DNA from: CAZJLP01 sp964546955
Lineage (GTDB): Bacteria > Verrucomicrobiota > Verrucomicrobiia > Opitutales > Opitutaceae
Direction of reading: 5' to 3'
Assembly (NCBI GenBank): GCA_964546955.1
Contig: CAZJLP010000079.1
Coordinates: forward strand, 1 to 17,676
Length of the DNA: 17,676 bases
The notes below the pieces were generated by a model. That model was not told the DNA's origin. It did no database searches and worked only from the letters and a program-made list of their open reading frames with translations. Shown here in pieces: positions 1 through 5,657 of the stretch. The position numbers and the translations under genes were made by a program. Numbering within the stretch: the stretch's first letter is position 1; each line of letters starts with the position of its first letter.

Positions 1-1014
1 CTCGCTGTTCGCGGAGCGATTGGCGAACGCAAACGCCAGGTCGTCCAACTTGCCGCGGACCAGAGGTCGCAGTTGCGAGAGGCGCGCAGACTGGGCGGCA
101 TCGCCGATCACCAAGGCGTGCACACGGTCGAGGTCCTCGTTGGATTGCCGAACGATCTTGCGAAACCGCTCTTCGAGCGCAGGAGCCCCGCTCACAAAAA
201 ACGCGCGTTCCGCCTCATCGGCCTGCGCCAGCTCGAGCAGAATATGCTGGAGTCGCTCGCGCACCATCAGCGTCTGCAATACCTGCTGGCTGGCCTGCTT
301 CATGGCCTGGTTGCTGGCGAACGTGGTCAATGCCACCGACAGGAGCAAGACCCCCGCCCCGGCAGCGAGGGAAAGGGTAAAGATCCGCATTCCCAGGAGC
401 CGCCACGCCTGCGTCATCACCGTCGCAGTCACGAGGCTGAACGAAATAAGGGTGGGGATCGACATCCCCACGTATTTTCCCCACCCATACATGGGCAGCG
501 AACCCGCCACGTAGCCGATGGCCGCCACCAGAACCAAGGCGAGTAGACAGCTCGCCGCGCCCGCGAGCACACGGCGCGAAGGACGGGCTGCCGCCATCGC
601 GAGAATCGCGCCCGCGGCAGTGATGAACGCGAAAGAGATGCCGGGCGAAATGCGCCCGGGAGTGCGCATTGGGACGTCCAGGCGGTGAGTCCAAAATAGC
701 TCGTCGATTCCCAAATCTCGACCAAGAGCCAACTGAAGAAGCGTGGCCAGGGGGACAAAGGCGGCCGCGCCCGCACAGGTCCTCGCCAGGCGTTGTTTGC
801 CGAAATTCACCGCGCTCAACCCGCCGGCGAGCGCGAGGAACGAAAGCGCCGTGTTGAACATCATGGGGGGCGCCCCGGGCACCAACGTCACCATTGTTTT
901 CACGCCGAGAACCCACCCGGCCAGAACGCACAGGGCGATGAGAGCGATGGGCACGCTGAGCAAAAGCAGCCAGCGACGGCTGTCCGGCGGTGCCGAGTTG
1001 TGTTCCGGGCCCAT
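1..1014 (-). CDS. Membrane CHASE3-domain sensor protein, probably a histidine kinase; partial (C-terminus beyond the left edge)
   Basis: The frame is open from an ATG at 1014 to the window edge: 338 codons, no stop, so the C-terminal part is missing. Hydrophobic segments lie at about residues 14-38, 50-70, 80-97, 125-143, 148-172, 184-203 and 211-235. The first block (MMFNTALSFLAL near 51, LGIDELFW near 101, GRISPGISFAF near 120) looks like the multi-pass N-terminal module seen on many PAS/histidine kinases. Residues from about 236 are helical and polar and match CHASE3, with the typical core around residues 262-282 (ADEAERAFFVSGAPALEERF). CHASE3 is an extracytoplasmic four-helix ligand-sensing domain that normally precedes HAMP/PAS/HisKA or GGDEF modules, so the lost part is probably a kinase; that is inference. 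AAAGG lies 2 bases before the ATG, and no in-frame start was found in the 24 bases upstream. The gene lies 153 bases downstream of the response regulator on the same strand and may belong to the same regulon. Confidence 0.88.
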   Translation of the reverse strand, partial: MGPEHNSAPPDSRRWLLLLSVPIALIALCVLAGWVLGVKTMVTLVPGAPPMMFNTALSFLALAGGLSAVNFGKQRLARTCAGAAAFVPLATLLQLALGRDLGIDELFWTHRLDVPMRTPGRISPGISFAFITAAGAILAMAAARPSRRVLAGAASCLLALVLVAAIGYVAGSLPMYGWGKYVGMSIPTLISFSLVTATVMTQAWRLLGMRIFTLSLAAGAGVLLLSVALTTFASNQAMKQASQQVLQTLMVRERLQHILLELAQADEAERAFFVSGAPALEERFRKIVRQSNEDLDRVHALVIGDAAQSARLSQLRPLVRGKLDDLAFAFANRSANSE

Positions 1015-1073
1015 CGCCTTTCTATCGGCGCAACAAGGTGTTGACCTTAGTGAAAGGTTTTGCCCGACCAGGA

Positions 1074-1099
1074 TCCTTCAAGAAGGAGATAAGTATCTC
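1074..1099. promoter_or_regulatory. Two adjacent 14-bp dyads, operator-like
   Basis: TCCTTC-AA-GAAGGA (1074-1087) and GAGATA-AG-TATCTC (1086-1099) are perfect inverted repeats with 6-bp arms and 2-bp centres, sharing two bases. They lie 60-85 bases upstream of the CHASE3 gene start and 69 bases beyond the response-regulator stop. A TTGATC hexamer on the minus strand at about 1110-1115 could be a weak -35 whose -10 region would fall inside the second dyad. Function (operator, or structured leader) is inferred only. Confidence 0.35.
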
Positions 1100-1167
1100 T
1101 TGTATCTGCCGATCAACGTATTACGAAATATTATCCCCGCGGCCCGGCATAACCGCCCGCGCGCCCC

Positions 1168-1755
1168 TCAACCCCGGGGTTTCCCGCCGTCTCGCTTGAG
1201 CTTTTCCATCTCGGGCACAACGACCTTTTGGTAACAATCGGGGCAGATCGAATGGCTGAACTCGCTGCCTGTGCGTTCGTTGATGTAAGCCTCGATTTGG
1301 GTCCAGTAATTGTGGTCGTCGCGGATCTTTTTACAGTAGGAGCATATGGGAAGAAACGTTTCCAGCTGCTGCACCTGCGTTGCATACCTGAGGATGCGTT
1401 CAGCCACTCGCAGCCGCATCCAGATTTCCTGCAGATCCAGCGGCTTGGAAAGAAAGTCGTCCACGCCCGCTTCGATCGCCTCCCTTTGATTCGCTTGATC
1501 CGCGGTGCGACTCGTCAGAAGGATGAAATAAGTGTAGTCCGCCTTGAGGCGGCCGCGCACGCGCTGGCAGAGCTCCAGCCCATCCATCTCCGGCATCAGC
1601 CAGTCGCTCACGATGACGCGCACCGGATCCTTCTCGAGCAACTTCAGGGCATCGATGCCATGCGGCGCCTCGGTCACTTCGTGCCCCAGCCGATGCAACG
1701 CTTGCACCAGAATCTTCCGCGCCACCATGTCGTCGTCAACGGCGAGGATTTTCAA
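1168..1755 (-). CDS. Response regulator with a CxxC/CxxC C-terminal tail
   Basis: Residues 1-120 are a canonical receiver: acidic cluster D7-D8-D9, phospho-acceptor D51 (VSDWLMPEMDG), T81 and K104 (SKP). All catalytic residues are present, so phosphorylation is expected. A short helix follows, then a cysteine-rich tail of about 45 residues: C138-x-x-C141 (ICSYCKKIRDD), a YWTQIEAYI helix, and C171-x-x-C174 (ICPDCYQK). I know this tail as a recurrent end module on receiver- and PAS-containing proteins of PVC and related bacteria. The paired CxxC motifs suggest a zinc or redox site, but its function is not known to me. There is no HTH, GGDEF or HD-GYP output. The start is TTG at 1755, supported by AAAGGG six bases upstream; the gene starts inside the 3' end of the hybrid kinase gene (20-base overlap), implying one transcript and coupled translation. 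The kinase is the probable phosphodonor. Confidence 0.93.
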   Translation of the reverse strand: MKILAVDDDMVARKILVQALHRLGHEVTEAPHGIDALKLLEKDPVRVIVSDWLMPEMDGLELCQRVRGRLKADYTYFILLTSRTADQANQREAIEAGVDDFLSKPLDLQEIWMRLRVAERILRYATQVQQLETFLPICSYCKKIRDDHNYWTQIEAYINERTGSEFSHSICPDCYQKVVVPEMEKLKRDGGKPRG

Positions 1756-4537
1756 TAGAGACCCTTTGTTTCTGCTTTTCGAGCGCGTCGGTCAACCGGA
1801 GCATGTCTTCGTCGAGACCAGAGAGAAGCGGATCGATTTCCGCAAGTTTTCCCGCTCGGGCCAGGGACTCGATCTGCTGACACCGCAGCTGCAGCGCACG
1901 CGCTCCGAAATTGGCCGCCGCGCCTTTGACCGTGTGAGCGATGTGCGCGACGGCTCGCAGATCGCCGGAGGCTCGCGCCAGGCGCACTTCGCCCAGCCGG
2001 CGGGGCGTTTCGACCAGGAACAGATCGATGAGATCGCGAATGAAATCGGGATCCTCTTCATCTTGCAGGTCGCAGAGATGATCGAACTGCGTGCGGTCCA
2101 AGACGACGGGAGGGCCCTCAAAAGGCGAAGCGGAGGAGCGCGTGCCGACCGTGCCCGTGACCTCCGCCGTCACCATGCGGCGCTCGAGCGCCGCATGCAG
2201 ATCCTCGAAGCGGATCGGTTTGGCGACAAAGTCGTCCATTCCTGCGGTGAAACACTTCTGGCGGTCCAGATCGGTCGCGTAGGCGGTCAAGGCGATGATG
2301 GGCACGGTGGGATCGAGATTCGGCACGCGCCCCGCCCTGATGCGCCGCGTAGCCTCGTACCCGTCGAGCACCGGCATCTGGCAATCCATAAAAATCACGT
2401 CGTACTGCTGCAGCGCCAGCATGTCCAGGGCGTGCGCGCCATTGTCGGCGACGTCGACATGGTGGCCGAGCTTCTCGATGTGCCTCTGCGCCACTTTCTG
2501 GTTTACGAAATTGTCCTCGACCACCAGCACCCGCAACCCGCGCCCGCGCGCCTGCGACAACTCCACCATGGGCACGACGCCCGTCCCGGTTCCCCCTTGC
2601 TTGGTCCCGCCCGCGAACACGCGCGCGACGCATTGCTTCAGCTGCCGCTGGCGCGCGGGTTTGAACAAAAAGGCATTCACCCCGGCCTTCTTCAGGACCT
2701 CGAGTTCCGCCAGGTGGCTGGCTGAAGTCACGACGACCACCGGCACGGTGCGCGCCGCCGGGTCGGTCCGCAATCGATGCAGCAATCCGGTGCCGTCCAG
2801 CTGCGGCACGTGGCGATCGACAAACACGAGATCGTAGGGCCGGCGCACCTCTGCTCTCGCCTGAATGGCGGAGAGCGCCTCCGACGCGCTGCCCACCGCG
2901 TCGGCCGTCACGCTGATCTGGGCGAGCTGGCTGACGAGAACCCGGCGGCTGGTCTTGCTCGTGTCGACAATCAAGGCGCTGACGCCGGCCGGAAGATCCG
3001 GCTCCCGGATCGCGGGGGCGGCTTCGATCAGCTTGGGGAGGGAGAGTTCGAACCAAAACACCGAGCCTCGTCCGGGCTCGCTGTCCAGGCCGATCCGGCC
3101 GCCCATCAATTCGATCAGCTGCCGTGAAATCGCCAGCCCGAGGCCGGTTCCCCCGTGCCGCCGCGTGGTGGACCCATCCGCCTGCACGAAAGGCTGGAAA
3201 AGGAGCCTCTGCGCGTCCGTCGTGATGCCGATTCCCGTATCCGAAATACTGATGCGAAAGACGAGCGCGGCTTCCGTTTCCTCGAGTCGGCTGACGCGCA
3301 CCAGCACCTCGCCCTGCTCCGTGAACTTGATCGCGTTGCCGACCAGATTATTCAGAACCTGGCGCAGGCGCCCCGGATCGCCGCGCAGCAGCGTGGGCAT
3401 GTCGCCCGGAATCTCACAGGCGAGCTCGATACCCTTGTCCTGGGCCCGTTCGTTCAACAGCGCGATCGTGTCCTCGATCAGGCTGCGCAACTCGAACTCG
3501 ACCGCGTCGATCTGCAGCTTGCCGGTCTCGATGCGCGAAAAATCCAGGATGTCGTTGAGCACGCCCAACAGGGAATCCGCGCTCTTTTGCACCGCCTCCG
3601 CCAATTCCCGCTGCTCGAGGCTCAACGGAGTGTCCAGCAGCAGCCCGGACATGCCGATGATGCCGTTCATGGGCGTGCGGATTTCATGGCTCATGTTGGC
3701 CAGGAACTGCGACTTCAGGCGCGAGGCGTGGTAGACCTCGTCGCGCGCGAGGGCCACATCCTGCTCGTGCCGCCGGCGCTCCGAAATGTCGGTCAACCCG
3801 CCCACGAACCCGGCAAACTCGCCCGCCGGCAGGAAACGGGGCCGGCTCGAGTCGAGCATCCAGCGATACTCGCCATCGTGACGGCGCAGTCGGTATTCGA
3901 TTTCGAAGGGCGTGCGCTGGTGGCGGGCATTGGCCAAGAAAGCCACGACTTTTTCCCGGTCTTCCGCATGGACCCCGTCCAGCCATCCCTCGCCGCATTC
4001 CTGCGCCAGGCTGCGGCCGCGAAAGGAAAGCCAGCTCTGGTTGAAAAACACGCCGCGACCGTCCGCCGCCTTGACATAAAGCGCGGTCGGCGCCGCATCG
4101 GCAAAAAGGCGGAAGCGCTCTTCGCTTTCACGCCTCTCTTCCTCCACTCGGCGCCGTTCCAGCGCACCCCGCACGACACGCTCGAGCAACAGCGGAGTCA
4201 GCTCCAGCTTGCCCGCGCAATCGACCGCCCCGGCGCGCAGCGCATCCGCCAGCAGTTCCCGATCTTCCCGCGCCGTCAGCAGCACAAAGGCGGAACGACA
4301 GCCCCTGGCCAGGGCCTGACGCACCAGTTGGAGGCCCGATTGCTTCTCGAGCCGATGGTCGACCAGCACGACCTCGCAGCTGCCGGTGGTCAGACGGATC
4401 AACGCCTCGTCCGAATTGTGGAGCCACTCAAGCGCCCATTCCGGGCGCGTGATTTCCGCGAACAGGCGTTTCAGCAACCGGTGGTCCGCGTCATTCTCAC
4501 CGACAAAAAGAATCCGAATCCCTGGAGCGTCTTCCAT
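1736..4537 (-). CDS. Hybrid sensor histidine kinase, REC-PAS-HisKA-HATPase-REC-REC-Hpt (933 aa)
   Basis: A cytoplasmic phosphorelay protein with no signal peptide or membrane segment. Domains in order: an N-terminal receiver-like domain at 6-125 (D60, T88, K110; acidic pocket reduced to E14/D16); a PAS/PAC domain at 139-255 ending in GLTDISERRR; HisKA with H284 (SHEIRTPMNG); a HATPase with N-box NNLVGNAIKFT (396-406), DTGIG (433-437) and GGTGLGL (462-468); a second receiver at 518-640 with D574 and K626 but VDTS in place of the usual paired acids; a third, complete receiver at 668-785 (E674-D675, D718, T751, K773); and an Hpt domain with H868 (AHTVKGAAANFG). The signal presumably enters through the PAS and first receiver, and phosphate can flow H284 to D718 to H868 to an external receiver, plausibly the overlapping response regulator downstream. 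The ATG at 4537 has no clear Shine-Dalgarno. The middle receiver looks at least partly degenerate. Confidence 0.96.
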   Translation of the reverse strand: MEDAPGIRILFVGENDADHRLLKRLFAEITRPEWALEWLHNSDEALIRLTTGSCEVVLVDHRLEKQSGLQLVRQALARGCRSAFVLLTAREDRELLADALRAGAVDCAGKLELTPLLLERVVRGALERRRVEEERRESEERFRLFADAAPTALYVKAADGRGVFFNQSWLSFRGRSLAQECGEGWLDGVHAEDREKVVAFLANARHQRTPFEIEYRLRRHDGEYRWMLDSSRPRFLPAGEFAGFVGGLTDISERRRHEQDVALARDEVYHASRLKSQFLANMSHEIRTPMNGIIGMSGLLLDTPLSLEQRELAEAVQKSADSLLGVLNDILDFSRIETGKLQIDAVEFELRSLIEDTIALLNERAQDKGIELACEIPGDMPTLLRGDPGRLRQVLNNLVGNAIKFTEQGEVLVRVSRLEETEAALVFRISISDTGIGITTDAQRLLFQPFVQADGSTTRRHGGTGLGLAISRQLIELMGGRIGLDSEPGRGSVFWFELSLPKLIEAAPAIREPDLPAGVSALIVDTSKTSRRVLVSQLAQISVTADAVGSASEALSAIQARAEVRRPYDLVFVDRHVPQLDGTGLLHRLRTDPAARTVPVVVVTSASHLAELEVLKKAGVNAFLFKPARQRQLKQCVARVFAGGTKQGGTGTGVVPMVELSQARGRGLRVLVVEDNFVNQKVAQRHIEKLGHHVDVADNGAHALDMLALQQYDVIFMDCQMPVLDGYEATRRIRAGRVPNLDPTVPIIALTAYATDLDRQKCFTAGMDDFVAKPIRFEDLHAALERRMVTAEVTGTVGTRSSASPFEGPPVVLDRTQFDHLCDLQDEEDPDFIRDLIDLFLVETPRRLGEVRLARASGDLRAVAHIAHTVKGAAANFGARALQLRCQQIESLARAGKLAEIDPLLSGLDEDMLRLTDALEKQKQRVSIENPRR
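1762..1767 (-). promoter_or_regulatory. Ribosome binding site for the response regulator, deciding a TTG start
   Basis: AAAGGG on the minus strand lies six bases before TTG 1755 and inside the last codons of the hybrid kinase gene. It is one of the few clear Shine-Dalgarno sequences in the window, and it supports a TTG start placing MKILAVDDD at the N-terminus. Confidence 0.65.
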
Positions 4538-4553
4538 AGGTCAGTCGAGCGTT

Positions 4554-4573
4554 CGCTCCCGACCCGGGGAGCG
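4554..4573. repeat. Inverted repeat in the probable 5' leader of the hybrid kinase
   Basis: CGCTCCC (4554-4560) pairs with GGGAGCG (4567-4573) around a 6-base loop, 17 bases upstream of the kinase ATG on the minus strand. A second, competing stem GAGCG-TT-CGCTC overlaps it at 4547-4558. No T-run follows, so this is not an intrinsic terminator. It could be a leader hairpin or an operator. Confidence 0.35.
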
Positions 4574-4929
4574 GTTTAACGCGCTCACGGAGAACGAAAG
4601 GGAGAAGAGATGCCGGTCGCGGAAGGTCATGGCCGAACGATCACGCTACAGTGTCCTCCGCGTCAGGTTCAAGGGCCGCGTGACAAATGCATCTGTCCGT
4701 TCGGTTAAAACGCTCTAAAATTTCCTAGTTATTTGGTCGCTCGCTTGGAACAAGACGTTGGAACGCGGGTTTCGCGTGAAGATCCGCACGACAAAAATCC
4801 CTTCGAAGAACAGCCAACCGTTTTCAACAAACTGCCTTCATTCTTGCTCATCGACTGTTGCAAAACATGCTGCTTGTGCAGAACTTGCTGCGGAAGCTAA
4901 GGACTTTCCCTCAAATCAAATTCTCCGGG

Positions 4930-4958
4930 TTGACAAAATCTTTCCTCGATAGCTAGTG
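4930..4958 (+). promoter_or_regulatory. Candidate promoter of the HTH regulator (perfect -35, weak -10)
   Basis: TTGACA at 4930-4935 is an exact sigma-70-type -35. At 16-18 bases spacing the -10 candidates (GCTAGT, CTAGTG) are poor matches to TATAAT. If real, transcription would start around 4963-4968, giving a leaderless or nearly leaderless mRNA for the ATG at 4968, which has no Shine-Dalgarno. Confidence 0.3.
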
Positions 4959-4967
4959 CCACGTGCC

Positions 4968-5453
4968 ATGAACTACACCCAGCTCTTTCGCACCCTGCGC
5001 GAAGCCAAAGGCCTCACCCACGACGGTCTGGCGAAGCTGGCAGATTGTCACCGCAATACGGTGATCAACGTGGAAAGCGGCCGCCCCGTTAAGTTCAAAA
5101 CGATCGCAGAGCTCATGCTAAAGATGGGCTACGATCCGGACTCGGCCGAGATGAAAAGCATCGCGCTGCTTTGGCTCGAATCGATCAGCGGGATCGACTT
5201 CACGCAGGACCGGACGACGAATGAGGCGCGCAAGAAAATCGCGAAATACCGCGCCACCGAGAAAGAAGCCGCCGAAATACTGGCTGAATCCGTCGTGGCG
5301 CAGCGCCTGAGCGTGGAGCAGATCCGCATTCTCCTTTTCGCCGCCGGTCAACCGCAGGTCATCGGCATTCTCGAACACATTCGCGATTTGGTGGGACAGC
5401 CTGCCCCAGCCGCGGAGGACGTGCCTCCGCTGGAGATCGCAGAAGGGCACTGA
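4968..5453 (+). CDS. XRE-family helix-turn-helix regulator (161 aa)
   Basis: Residues 4-58 form a Cro/C1-type HTH: the first helix carries LFRTLREAKGLT, the turn-helix pair is DGLAKLADCHRNTVINVESG, and IAELMLKMGY follows. The remainder (about 60-145) is charged and helical (ARKKIAKYRATEKEAAEILAE, then a helix around ILLFAAGQPQVIGILEHI), probably for dimerisation; the last 15 residues are proline-rich and acidic. No effector or enzymatic domain is seen. I chose ATG 4968 over an in-frame GTG at 4956, because the GTG would add only four residues and would overlap the -10 region of the candidate promoter. It is divergent from the kinase and convergent with the DUF255 gene, so it stands alone; its target is unknown, and autoregulation or control of the adjacent spacer is a natural guess. 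No toxin partner lies beside it. Confidence 0.85.
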   Translation: MNYTQLFRTLREAKGLTHDGLAKLADCHRNTVINVESGRPVKFKTIAELMLKMGYDPDSAEMKSIALLWLESISGIDFTQDRTTNEARKKIAKYRATEKEAAEILAESVVAQRLSVEQIRILLFAAGQPQVIGILEHIRDLVGQPAPAAEDVPPLEIAEGH

Positions 5454-5514
5454 GCGTTAGTTCGCGCCATCTGAGTCGCCGCCGGATTTTATCGGGGCCG
5501 GTTTGGAGCGCGAA

Positions 5515-5653
5515 CATTGCTCATCTCTTATCGCCCATTGCTCATTTCTCACTGATCGAGCGCTTCAGTCGCCAAGCACAAGCTGCGGCGCCAGCGCAGC
5601 CCTAGGCTTGCCCGGCGGTCCTCAATGAAAATGAGCGATCAGAAATGAACAAT
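5515..5653. repeat. Imperfect palindromic repeat between convergent genes
   Basis: The left arm at 5537-5558 (ATTGCTCATTTCTC then ACTGATCG) is complementary to the right arm at 5636-5653 (CGATCAG, AAATGAACAAT) apart from a 4-base gap and one mismatch. A degenerate direct copy, ATTGCTCATCTCT, begins at about 5517. The intervening sequence contains a further stem, GCTGCG/CGCAGC near 5582-5600. The element fills almost the whole gap between the convergent HTH and DUF255 genes, so it could fold in transcripts from either side and act as a bidirectional terminator or 3' stabiliser. It has no T-run. Confidence 0.55.
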
Positions 5654-5657
5654 CACC

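Larger units (their letters stand above)
4538..4967. other. Divergent spacer between the hybrid kinase and the HTH regulator
   Basis: About 430 bases without a convincing gene. The part from roughly 4690 to 4950 is visibly more AT-rich than the flanking genes, consistent with promoter DNA. It holds a 7-bp hairpin next to the kinase start (4554-4573), a TAAAAT hexamer at 4716-4721 with no good -35 partner, and a perfect TTGACA at 4930-4935. A 64-codon frame at 4758-4952 on plus resembles no family and is not called. Confidence 0.5.

Noticed and set aside
3155..4579. 474-codon plus-strand frame antisense to the hybrid kinase
   Set aside because: The opposite strand encodes a complete multi-domain kinase with all motifs; the antisense product is arginine/glutamine-rich with no family resemblance, a usual effect of GC-rich codon use.
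4758..4952. 64-codon plus-strand frame in the divergent spacer
   Set aside because: No recognisable motif, no Shine-Dalgarno, unlike its neighbours in composition, and it overlaps the candidate promoter of the HTH gene.
4968..5453. Antitoxin of a toxin-antitoxin pair
   Set aside because: An HTH of this type can be an antitoxin, but no small toxin gene lies on either side: the flanks are a divergent spacer and a convergent DUF255 gene.
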